DNA of 64,000 nucleotides from NCBI RefSeq assembly GCF_910596095.1, contig NC_056548.1, positions 14,724,651-14,788,650 on the forward strand, written 5' to 3'. A program made the translations under genes and the position numbers. A model generated the notes under the pieces. That model was not told the origin of the DNA, searched no databases, and was given only the letters and a program-made list of their open reading frames with translations. This DNA is from Thunnus maccoyii (lineage: Eukaryota > Chordata > Actinopteri > Scombriformes > Scombridae). The number at the start of each line of letters is the position of its first letter. The stretch's first letter is position 1. Of the stretch, positions 11,561 to 22,766 are shown one piece after another.

Positions 11561-13392
11561 TTATCTTCCTAAATAATCTACACCATACACGTTGGTGATC
11601 CAGCGGCAGGTAGGGCGAATGCTACTAATTGGTTCACGTGATTGTTGCTTAATTGGTTTCTAAAAAGTGTGAATCGTGCGGCTGCTGTTTGAAACAATGT
11701 GGAAACTGGTTGGTGAACGAGTTCTCCAGACCGGCTTTTTGAAAATGGACTCTTCCTATGTGGCGGCACGTTGACAAACCACGCATCTAGCGGGCTAAAC
11801 CCCTAGCTTTCAAGGCCTCTTTGAAGCTAATTAAATTCAAAATCCGTACTTTGTCAGCGGGTGAAGTCCGTGCCGACTAAATGACGCTCTAACAATGGCC
11901 TCACTGAAATATCCGTCCGGATTAGCATGCTAACTGAAGCTAGCCTATTTTGACAGATCATGGAATTGACATGCTCATTGTCACTGTGTGCTAACAGCAG
12001 CTAGCTGGCAAAAGCCAGTTGTCTTGGCAAGATTTAGCGACCCCGCGTTTGCTACTGTACCAATGGACACACGACTTATGTACTAGAATATGAGATTCAG
12101 ATCCATTAATAGAGAAAGCATATGTTATTGTCCCGATGAAGGTCCCTAGTTGCTCTAACATTAGCTGTGCAAACTAGCCCGCTAGCTAGCCCTCAACGTG
12201 TGCGAGTCAGTCCCTCCCTGCTGAATCTAACGTTAACATATCAACGTCGGATAAAAACAATTAGCTCCCATTAAATTGGTTAACGATACAGTTTCAAAGT
12301 TGAATTTGCACACGGGGTTTACAGTTATCTACTTTTAACGTTGCAGAAATGTTTTAAAATCGTTGAGAAAGCACGTGCTTACCAATACGAGATCTATTGG
12401 CAGATACTTGAAGATATCGGTTGCATTACGTGTGTAACTTAATATTAGGAAAGGATAACGTCAGCTAAGGCCAAAACAGAAGAACTCCACGTTTTGCTGA
12501 GGCCAGCGGTGCCGGATACAGTAATGTGCACAGAGAACAGTTAGGTAGCTGCCCTAGTCTCTCTCTCTCTCAATACAAACACATTGGAAATAATGGCTGG
12601 ATTGGTCATTTAACGTGATAGTTGTGGAGTATTTACCTCAGTGTCACAATATGTGCTGCCAAAGTGTCAATAAACAGAAAGGTAAAGGGTGCATACTTGC
12701 TCTCTCTCTGATGGAACACGTGTATCAGCTATCTAGCCTGTGCTGAAGTCAGCAGTGAAGAAGGTAAGCTAACATGTAATTTAGAGACCAAAAGCAGACA
12801 AGGCTTCTGCACCAGCAGCAACCAAGAGGGCTGAGATTTCAGCATTAGCAAGTGAACGCGGCTGCATTTGCACAAACTTCTTAGTCCAGAGCGGAAAATA
12901 CTGCCACATGGACACACCACCTCCTGTAGTTTCGCTTACTTAAAACATTTTTTTAACAAGATGTCCAATAATTGATTCGCGTGGGGAATTTGGTATGTGT
13001 ATTTTCTGTCTTGCGCGCAATGTTCAAACATCTGTGTCCACTGCCCAAATACAGGTTTCTGGGCTTCTGCATCTGAGCTGAGAGCTGCAAGTGTTGAGTC
13101 AGGATAGTGAAACGTCTACAGACTGTAAAGGACCACATAGCCATGATAACGTGTTTCGCACACTTTGGCTTCCTCTAAGCACTGATATTGTGTTTTAAAC
13201 ACTATTACAATTGCCCTGAATTCAAGATCATAAATGGTCAAACCAAATTTTTCTTTTTTTCTTTTTAAAATTTTTTTATTAAATGATTTGCCCGTCAAGT
13301 CTGAGGCTTTCCACTGTCCTGAACACATCACAAGTCTTGCCCTTGACCCAGGATTAATTTGGCTCATTGCATTTACACAGATTTCTGGAGAC

Positions 13393-16300
13393 ATGGCCAC
13401 AGAACATATTAATGGAAATGGTCCAGAAGAACCAATGGACACCTCTGCTGCAGTTACCCATTCTGAGCACTTCCAGACTTTATTAGAAGCTGGTTTACCA
13501 CAGAAAGTTGCTGAAAAACTAGATGAAATTTACATAGCAGGTAAGGCACAGTGAATATACTTGCATATGCAAATATGCAATTTTTTATATTTATCAATTT
13601 CTTGCATGTACTGTCATTTTATCACCTTTTTGAATGGGGGAATTGGGATCCTGAAGCAACTTTTTGTGGTTTCCTACCAAAATGGGTACTGCAGTGCTAC
13701 AAAATGTTAAATTACACATCACTGCTGTGAAAATGTGTAAATGGTTGCAGCATTTGCATTCCCAACATGGTTGCATGATCACTGGTGTCAGGGCGAGTGA
13801 CTTGTCCTCTCCCTGTGAGTGTCTTGGTGAGCCTGTCCAGTCTCCCCATTCATCTCTTATGAAATTTCTCCGCATTCCATTAAGTTTTTGCAGAGGCATG
13901 AATAGGTGTAAGTATGATGCAGTCAGCTACAGCTCAAACATCTGTTTCTTTTATCAGAACTTTACAAGTTTGTACTGGAGTGAGCTGCAGAGACAGAGTT
14001 AGGGAGTCATTACAGGACTTGTTTGGTCAGTCAGATCTAGAAAAGTACTGGTCTGGCCTTTTCAGCCAGATGGGACCGAGGCAGAAACAATGGCAGCAGC
14101 TGTCTGGTGTTTGGCTGCCTGGGACAGGTGACGGCCCCTCCATAGAGGAGAATGCAGACCGGCTCATTAGAAACTCCCAGCCACAGTATAGAGGAGCACT
14201 GGCATATCGAGTTGCACTATCACATCTGTTGTGATTAGTTCTGCAAAACTGTGCTGGTTGGAGAGTAAAGTGCAGCCTGTCTACTGTATACAGCCCCATT
14301 AGGTTAGACCTGTCACACCCCTCAGTCCTAATTATAATGTTTATTGGTACATTACATTATTTAAAGGATACTTGCTATGCAAAATGACTTCCATGTAAAT
14401 TTTCTCTTTGATCTTTTTAAATTGAACAGTAATTTCTGTGCTTGAATGACAAGGAAGGTATGAAAGGATTTTTTTGTCTTGGTAGTAAGCTTCTCTTTTC
14501 TCTCTCTCTCTGCTTTGCCCCCCTCCTGCAGGTTTGGTGTCACACAGTGACTTAGATGATCGAGCAATTGAAGCTCTGAAAGAATTCAACGAGGAAGGTG
14601 CTCTGCAAGTCCTTTTGCAATTCAAGGACAGCGACCTCTCACATGTTCAGGTATGCATGTAGCACTGTCGCTGTATTTAGTTCATCATGATGCCTCTGCA
14701 CAAAGTGGATGATTGTCCTCTGTGCAGTGTAAAGTATAATTATGTAGTTGAATTATGATTGCACAATAGCTCTTAGCTGTCTTTGATCTTATCTACAAGA
14801 CAGACTTTTTTGTCGCCTTATGTATCAGCTTTTTCTCTTTGTGTGGAACAAATAATCAGAAGTTGTCCTAATAACTTTTTTCAGTTATAATTTATTGTAC
14901 TTAGTTGTTTTTTCCCCCTTTCAGAACAAAAGTGCCTTTCTTTGTGGCGTGATGAAGACGTACAGACAGAGAGAGAAACAAGGGACCAAAGTGTCAGACA
15001 CCAATAAAGGACCAGATGAAGCCAAAATCAAAGTGAGAACTAAACCTGAGTTTAAAATATATGTTGGAACTGATTGTATGCTTGGGACAACTTGTATGAA
15101 TGTTCTTGCAGTGCTTTTGAGTAAAAATAAATGTAATCTCTTAAGTTTAACCAAGACGCTGCTGATACATTTGACAGTTTTGGGTCCTTTCTTATTCTTT
15201 CCACACCAAAGTTTACTGTGAATCTTACATAGAAGACTTATTTGATCCATGACTGTTGATTAAACAAGGTCCTTTCTTTTCCATGTCATCTGACATTCAG
15301 GCTTTGCTGGAGAGGACTGGCTACACACTTGATGTGACAACAGGCCAGAGGAAGTATGGAGGTCCTCCACCAGAGTCTGCCCATTCAGGGGCACAGCCCA
15401 CCATCGGTACAGAGGTACAAAATTAGTCAACAATGTCATCTTTAAGTTGTGCCATTTCTTTAACAGTTCAAGAATAATGCACTTTCATTCAATTACTGTG
15501 TTAAACTGTTAGTTTGTGTGAAGTCTTTGATCTGGTGCATTCAGGTTTCATATGGTGTTCAAATGATGAGAACTTCTTATCTTCTGTAGTAACCATGGTT
15601 ACACTGATAGTTTACCGCTAAGACCTGACTGGACACCTTTTAACCTAAATGCTTTTTCTCACTTGGCTTTACCTTGTATTTCAAATTAGACATGCTCTCA
15701 TACACCATAATCTCTTCTCTCAACCTGGCAGATATTTGTAGGCAAAATCCCTAGAGACCTTTTCGAGGATGAGCTGGTTCCGCTGTTTGAGAAAGCAGGC
15801 CCCATCTGGGATTTGCGCCTGATGATGGATCCTCTCAGTGGCCTGAACAGAGGCTACGCCTTTGTCACTTTCTGCACTAAAGAAGCTGCACAGCAGGCTG
15901 TCAAATTGGTACGTCTATTCTTCTGCAATTTTGAGTAGAAAGAGGCAGGATTTGTTTGTTAAGAGAACAAAGTAAGCTAATGTACCACACAGTGTGCTTA
16001 AGATACAGTACTTCAAATGTGCACTGTTCTCCAAAACAATTTGGCATAGGCTCCACTATGTAGACTATCACACCTTTTTTTTTCTTTTCTTTTTTTTGTC
16101 TCTTACTTACACTACCCTTCATCGTTCCACAGTGCAACAACAATGAAATTCGACCGGGTAAACACATCGGCGTGTGCATCTCTGTGGCCAATAATAGACT
16201 GTTTGTTGGCTCCATCCCCAAGAGTAAAACAAAAGAGCAGATTGTTGAAGAATTTGCAAAAGTCACAGGTGAGTCAGCACCACCCTTCTTATCTTATTCT

Positions 16301-18658
16301 GTGTAATTTATCCAACAGCCTCATTCCTTATAAAATGAGTTAAGACTTTCAAAAAAAACCAACATTTCCTATATGTGTCCAAATGATGACCTCATTACTG
16401 CACTGGAGTGACTTTCGTTACTATGACGGTTTACCGCTAAGATCTGACTGGACACTAAACTTTGTTAAATCATTGACAATGGACTTGTTTTTCATTCAAT
16501 GAATATCTATCAGTTAACATTCCAGAATAAAACACCATTATCAATATGTAAATTGACCACTGAAATAAAACCCATTCAGTTGTTCATATTTTTGAATCAG
16601 TGTGTCTTAAATTTTAGCATTTATAATCATTTTTATTGTATTTATGGCTGTAAAGACAGATTTCATGTTACAAGTTGTCTGTTGGCTTGTCGTTGTTCAA
16701 ACAGTTATTTTCTGTTGAATTAATTAACCACTAATTAACCACTTTTTGCCTCTTCTCCTTCTCTCTCCCGTTTGTTTCTACAGAGGGTCTAAATGATGTC
16801 ATATTGTACCACCAGCCAGACGACAAGAAGAAGAATCGTGGCTTTTGCTTCCTGGAATATGAAGACCATAAGACGGCAGCTCAGGCCCGGCGCAGGCTGA
16901 TGAGCGGCAAGGTGAAGGTGTGGGGAAATGTGGTCACCGTGGAGTGGGCTGATCCCATCGAGGACCCTGACCCAGAGGTCATGGCCAAGGTAAGGCACTG
17001 GGCCAGAGGTCATCAGTAGCATGCTGTTAATTGTGTGCTAAGGGTAGAAGCAGTATTTCATTTACATCATTTAATGTGCAGTGGGGTGCACAGCAGAAAG
17101 ATTAAGAAAAGACAATAAAATTAATAACATGGTCAAACTACTTTTGTTTCACTTCCAGTGAAATTGTCGTTCTGACATGACGTAGATCTGAAGAGTCTAG
17201 CATAAATGAGTTTTCCTAATAAGTGTCTAATTCAGTTGTATTTGTTCCCTGTTCTGCAAAAACCTGAACCTTGTGTTTCCATTCCCAGGTTAAGGTGCTG
17301 TTTGTGAGGAACCTAGCAAGCACTGTTACAGAGGAGATACTTGAAAAGGCCTTTAGTCAGTTTGGCAAGTTGGAGCGGGTGAAGAAATTGAAAGACTATG
17401 CCTTCATCCACTTCGAGGAGAGAGATGGTGCTGTAAAGGTAAGGAGGAAAAAAAAAACGAAAAAAAAACCGTCTTCAGACATAATCTCAAATCTGGACTT
17501 CATCAATGAATGCTGTCATGATCAATTTCACAGGCTTTGGCTGATCTCAATGGAAAAGACCTTGAGGGAGAGCACATTGAAATCGTCTTCGCCAAGCCCC
17601 CTGACCAGAAGAGGAAAGAGCGCAAAGCCCAGAGACAAGCCGCTAAAACACAAATGTAAGAGAGAACAGTTCATTTCGAACCTTTGATGTAGTCATAATA
17701 TTATCAAATTAAAATTTAGATATAAAGCAGGATGCCATGTTTATGTTGAATCTACGTATCCGCTTTCAGGTATGATGAATACTATTACTACGGGCCTCCC
17801 CACATGCCACCACCCACGAGAGGCCGAGGACGTGGCGGGCGGGGAGGTTATTCCTACCCTCCTGATTATTACGGCTATGAAGACTATTACGATTACTATG
17901 GATACGATTACCACAACTACCGGGGAGGCTACGATGACCCATACTACGGCTACGACGACTTCCAGGGGACTGGGAGAGGACGAGGAGTGAGGGGAGGAAT
18001 CCGTGGCGGCGCCAGCCAGAGCAGGGGCCGCGGTGGCATCACACCGAGGGGCCGAGTGGGCTTCTCCCAGCGAGGAGGCCCTGGAACAAGCAGAGGTAGA
18101 TAAAATTTTTCATTGTGATGCTCATAATTTCCAAGTGGGTAAAGCTAAATTAATCAGTGCAGTGACAAATGAAGCCTGTCTTTGATGTTCCAGATAACTA
18201 CTGTTCATTAGTGGAGGGAAAAAAAAACTCTTTCGTTTGAGTCAGTGCTTCTTAGAAGTCTTTCAAGTTCAGGAATTGATTAATTGGATTGAGGTGAAGT
18301 GATTTGTTGGTATTTATCACAACCCAGTGCACAAAAGCATGCACGCTGCTTTAAATTTAAAAAGTTACACCTGCTTATTGGCCTCATAAGTAATCCCTGA
18401 CAGGTGTCATCTTTCAGAGTTAGTCAGTCAGCTTGTTTGCCAGCAGACAAAGGTCATTCACAACCTGCTATATTTCAAGGAGGCTAGCTGAGTCCCACCT
18501 TAGTGGCAAAACTCTGGCTTCAGTCTGGATTTCATGGAATTTAAATAAAACGGTAGTTTGATGATTGATAGGGAACATGTGCAACATGGTTTTCCTGTAC
18601 TAATAGTTTCCCTCCTCTCATTGGTCCAGCAGGGAAGCGGGGCCGAGGGCGGTCCTGA
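13393..18658 (+). CDS. syncrip: hnRNP Q, RNA-binding protein
   Basis: Eleven coding exons: 13393-13540, 14532-14650, 14925-15032, 15301-15414, 15732-15908, 16133-16268, 16784-16989, 17289-17438, 17534-17655, 17770-18095, 18633-18658. They sum to 1632 nt, or 543 residues plus TGA, with all junctions in phase. Order: N-terminal helical domain (1-100, [14 protein letters not shown] start), RRM1 about 162-241 ([11 protein letters not shown]), RRM2 about 243-325 ([11 protein letters not shown]), RRM3 about 338-408 (VLFVRNLA), then a Tyr/Gly-rich and RGG tail from about 430. It binds mRNA in nucleus and cytoplasm, acting in splicing, translation and transport. The end KRGRGRS matches the short human isoform tail; exons for the longer NQNW/QQWK tails are not visible before it. 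A syncrip-like (syncripl) co-orthologue cannot be excluded. Confidence 0.95.
13914..14234 (+). other. Coding-like open frame in a syncrip intron
   Basis: A 106-codon plus-strand frame in the intron after the first syncrip coding exon. From about 14000 the DNA is GC-richer than its flanks and the translation is well mixed ([20 protein letters not shown], then [16 protein letters not shown] before TGA). It does not match syncrip or any family I recognise. A minus-strand frame (14027-14299) is also open, so openness alone is weak evidence. It could be a regulated exon, a captured exon, a conserved non-coding element or chance. Confidence 0.25.
15554..15637 (+). ncRNA. Box C/D snoRNA candidate 1, syncrip intron
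   Basis: Box C ATGATGA (15563-15569) and box D CTGA (15625-15628) are flanked by a terminal stem GGTGTTCA / TGGACACC (8 bp with one G-U pair; 15554-15561 with 15630-15637). The length of about 84 nt and the position inside the intron after coding exon 4 are typical of vertebrate intron-encoded C/D snoRNAs. The likely guide directly upstream of box D is GTTTACCGCTAAGAC (15610-15624). A palindrome GTAACCATGGTTAC sits in the middle, followed by a TGATAG that could be box C'. I could not assign a target or family name. Confidence 0.75.
16375..16455 (+). ncRNA. Box C/D snoRNA candidate 2, syncrip intron
   Basis: Box C ATGATGA (16383-16389), box D CTGA (16444-16447) and a perfect 7-bp terminal stem GTGTCCA / TGGACAC define about 81 nt in the intron after coding exon 6. 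The sequence before box D, GTTTACCGCTAAGAT, equals that of candidate 1 except for the last base, while the rest has diverged. The two are therefore paralogues that keep one guide. The host gene, an abundantly transcribed RNA-binding-protein gene, is a typical location. Confidence 0.77.
18096..18103 (+). other. syncrip: Alternative stop if the last syncrip intron is retained
   Basis: Read-through of the donor after coding exon 10 adds only a completed Gly codon and Arg before TAA (18101-18103). Intron retention would thus give a nearly full-length protein ending TSRGR instead of [11 protein letters not shown]. Confidence 0.5.
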
Positions 18659-20160
18659 CCTGTCACAGTGGATACTGACTTGATGTGTGGGGTTACACCG
18701 TAAGCTGCAATGGATGTTGAAACAAAAAAAGAGCACGACAAAAAGGTCCAATGATATTCCAGCCTTACAGAAGAAGCATCTCCCCTCTCCCCCATGTTTT
18801 TTTTTTATTTTCATTTTTTTTCTGAAACTGCCACCTTAAAAAGATGACCGGAGGATTTTGAATACTCGCCACAGCCTCTTTTTGCCCTGTGCCCCTGTAA
18901 CTAGCCCTGATATACAGGGCTCTATGTATTGCCCTAACAATCTACCCCTTCCCTGTCCCTGAACATGCCATTTTTTTAATAATTATTGAAGAATTTGCAC
19001 TTTTTAAGTTTCTTAGGTTTGAAGTGGCTCAAAGGAGCTTGATGCTATTGTATATTTTTGTGCTAATCGCAATTTTTATTGTCGGAATATCCATGTTAAT
19101 CTTAATCGTTTGATCTGGATGTTTGAAAGAGAACATTTGCAGGTTTTTAGGGTGTACCCACCTGGCATGGATAAGTCAGGCATTCCAGGAAAGTGGTTCT
19201 TTTCAGAACCTGTCTTTAAAGGGTTGGTTGACTACCTCAGTACAGAGGACTAAACTACCCGGCCTGTACTGTAAATAGGGAAACTATATTGATGAAAGCA
19301 GGGCTTGTTTTCATACAAAATATGCACAAGAGCTGCAGCACAAAAACGATGTACTTAATGTAATATAGTCATTTTAGCTGCAGCTCTGACACTGCAAACA
19401 GTCAAACTGGGCATGCAAAACAATCTCATATGATGAGTCTGAACAAGCCCTGCTTTTATCCTATTTTGAACTGAATTAGCCGCCTTGCTTCTTCAGAGTA
19501 TGTAGTTACTGGTTGTATAGTTTTCGGATAAAATGTTACTTTTGTAAATGAGTCAACATCACAGGCATCCAACTGCCTTTGATTAAAAAAATAAAAAACA
19601 AAAATAAAGCCCTGCAGTGTCCCTTTTGTGCCACTGTATTATTCCAGTGGGTTTGTTTTTATCTTGATACAACACATTTTCAACCAACATCAGAATAATG
19701 TAAAACAACCTAATCAATCCTTCATCATGTAAGATCATGTTAACCTTGAATGATCCCTTTCCACCTCCCAAGACAGCAACTATGTAGAAGATCTCTCGAG
19801 TTAATCTTGATGGATGACTGAATTGCCATATTGCCCAACCAGTGAGCATGTGTGCCTAACGTTAGCTGCAATGATTTGGTGAGGGATCATTGTCACATAG
19901 TGGTAGAAGGGATACTGCAGTGAATGATTTCTATTTCCAGGTATAGCAAAAAGGAAACTGTGCTATTCAATCCCAGTTTTCTATACAGTTAACTCCCTCA
20001 ATAAAATCATAACAACCACCTTTTGAAAAAAAGATGTTAGCAGTTTTAAACTATTGTTGGTGGCCAACAACGTTTTTTGCATTCCTGCAAATAAATTGTT
20101 TTATACTGTAAAATGGAGGTGAGTGTAACTTATTTTTGTAATAAAGTTTTTGATTTCTAT
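18659..20160 (+). other. syncrip: syncrip 3' untranslated region
   Basis: About 1.5 kb follow the TGA without a convincing gene. An AATAAA at 20140-20145 with a T-rich stretch after it is a good polyadenylation signal. Minus-strand frames here are chance. Confidence 0.7.
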
Positions 20161-22090
20161 CTGTGTCCTACTCTTTGGATGGAGTCTCCATGGGGAGCCA
20201 GTGCTATGATGTCAATTAACTGGTGATTGATCCAGTTTGGCATCTTTGAAACCATACATGTTGTCTTTGTTTTCACTTATTTTAATGAAGTGATTAGCTT
20301 TGTTAATCTCATTGTTTAACTAATGGTACAATTTGAGTCATTAGCCATTTTCTACATACTCCCAGTAACACTTCAATACATAATGTATAAAAAGTACAGG
20401 AGATTAAGGCCTCCAAAGGAACCCAAGTGAGTAATGTATATTTAAATAAAGGAATTTACAATTATATGAGCAGTAAATGTAATCCAACAAATGTATGAAA
20501 TGTTGCAGAAATGTTTTTCACAGCAGCTTAATTGCCTTGCTTAATTGATTCGTCAATTAAGTAGGGAAAGCACAGGTGAAGCTAATTAAGTCATTAAGGC
20601 TTAATAGGTTTGAGTGTCCCAGGAGCAAAACTAAATGGGATGCAGCCGTTATTAATGCTATTAATTACAACTGCAGAGTGTTAAAATGGTCCATTTAAAG
20701 AAAATAAAGACCTAACAGCTATTTGGCACATATGAAATCAAAAATTTTATCAAGGTTATTTTGTGGCCAGTCACACTTTGTTGGGTCCCCGTTTGTACCA
20801 GTGTAACCACAATGATTAGTAAGGATGGGTGCCCTAAATCATATAGCTGTGGCCTATATTTTGTAATGCGGAGAGCAGCTTTGTGTCCTTCAAGGACTTT
20901 TGACCATAACTTTCTTCCACTAAACTATTTCTTTGCAGTAGGTCTTTCGGTCACTTCATGCCAGCACAGTAATCTACCTATCACACCAGAAGACTGATAT
21001 TGTTTGATTCACGTTATTTTTAAACGTCTTTAGTCCCACTTAAGTCTTGATAATGAATTCGTATACAGTCACTGTATTGCCATAACCGCAAGTGGGGCCA
21101 TTAATACTTGAAAATTGTGTTTGTGACTTATTAATTGCGAAAATAATCTTTCCGGACCGTGGGACGAAACATGTCGTTCGGTATAACGGTTGATTCACTC
21201 TTTCCTGCAGGTGACCATAGCAACAGTATCGATGTGGTTACTACAGCGGAACTCATTAATTGGCGGTTAACCCCTCCATGTTAGCTAGAAAAAAACGTAA
21301 AATGGATGACAATTTCGGTTTCCATGTGTAGTTTTCTTCGGTAAATTGACATGGTATGCTATTAACCATACAGTGGCGTCGGCGCTTGCGCTTCGAGTCC
21401 GTTATTTGAGGAAAAATGTTTTTTAATTTTACTCGGCGGATAAGGCCCACCACTCCCATCACATCCTGTCCACTCTGTCAGGAAACGTCGTTCATTTTGG
21501 CTAATTCATTTGAGAGAGTGTGCTTGTTTACTACAGCGGCTAGTATGTTACTAGCTGCTGTGAAAGGAGCGGAGGTGACATCATGCGTCTCCAGCGCTGT
21601 CAAGCCTCAGACAGCGAGCGCTGCCCCGCAATGGACAGAAGTGACAACCCGAGCACCGTAGCCATTAGCTAAACATTGCCTCAGCTTTAGCAGAGCGTAT
21701 ACACAGATGATGCTGCGTAATTGCCGCTAATCCTGCTGTGGTTTACAGCTGTGTACGGCACCTCACCTAGCCTGCGCTGATCCTTCAAACAGGCAGCCTG
21801 CGTATTTATTCTGCAAATTCATGATGGTCGCTGATGGAATAACATTACAGTGAAAATTGGCCCATGACATCCACCGTACATTTACAGTAAGTGCAATACT
21901 CGACAAATGAAATCACTGCAACCTGCTTGGTATGAAAAAGTAAACAGCAATGTCAAATGTCATTATTTAGAGCTTTTTGTGTCGCTGCTACACGCCCTTG
22001 TTTATTTAACAGTCGCTCCGTAATGCGTTGTTTATTTTACAGTAATATGCAGTAGGCTATAGATGCGCACAGGCTCCCAAAACAACAAAC
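20161..22090 (+). other. Intergenic DNA and snx14 5' region
   Basis: No gene is seen. From about 21,130 the DNA becomes richer in CpG, and the snx14 promoter and leader should lie within the last kilobase. No TATA box stands out, and the leader exon cannot be delimited. Plus-strand frames at 20761-20997 and 21416-21661 have no family features. Confidence 0.5.
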
Positions 22091-22766
22091 ATGGGATGCA
22101 TCAGGGCTTGTCTGCAGAGAATAAGACGCAAGATAAAGCTGGACCTGCTCAGAGAGCTGGGCCGACAGTATCCAGTCTTCTGCTTTCTGCTTCTGGTCCT
22201 GCTGCTGTCCACTGTGCTTTTAAACAGGTTAGAAGAGCACAGTAGCTATTTAATGCCACTGCATGTGACATCCCTGACACCTTCATCTATTTCCTGTGAA
22301 TTATGTGGTGTTTATTTTAGATATTCAAAAGCAGAATGTTTCCTCTGCTTTCACAGATATATTCATATAATGATGGTATTTTGGTCCTTCCTGGCTGGTG
22401 TTGTTACTTTCTACTGCTCTTTGGGGCCTGAGTCACTGCTGCCCAACATCCTAGTCTCCATCAAACCAAAGATCAAGGTAGGTCAGAAAGCAAGAATGAA
22501 TGAATAGAGCTGGGTGATAGTAATAAAATTAAATTCCAAAGTGTTTTGACTTCATACCTTTACATGAATAATTTCGCTGAGTTTTGGGATGGTCTGTTAA
22601 TGATTTCACATAATATAAGTTGCCTGTGTAATAGATCCTGAGCAAGAAAAAGAGTATTGTATATGTTAATGTGTGTTAACTCTCTGTTGCAGTCATACCA
22701 GCAGGAACTGTTTCCACTGGGCCACAGCTGTGCTGTTTGTGGAAAAATCAAATGCAAAAGGCACAG
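22091..22766 (+). CDS. snx14: snx14 exons 1-3: membrane anchor
   Basis: Exons 22091-22227, 22357-22477 and 22693-22766. They encode a basic N-terminus, a hydrophobic hairpin (residues about 27-45 and 48-75, with [15 protein letters not shown] then [19 protein letters not shown]), and a Cys-containing stretch [12 protein letters not shown] that resembles a small metal-binding knuckle. Phases are 2, 0, 2. Confidence 0.95.

Noticed and set aside
17772-17990. Met/Thr-rich frame overlapping the syncrip tail exon
   Set aside because: Out-of-frame shadow of the Tyr/Gly-rich region of hnRNP Q; the other frame joins correctly to both neighbouring exons.
18500-18814. Minus-strand frames across the last syncrip exon
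   Set aside because: Antisense shadows with no features.
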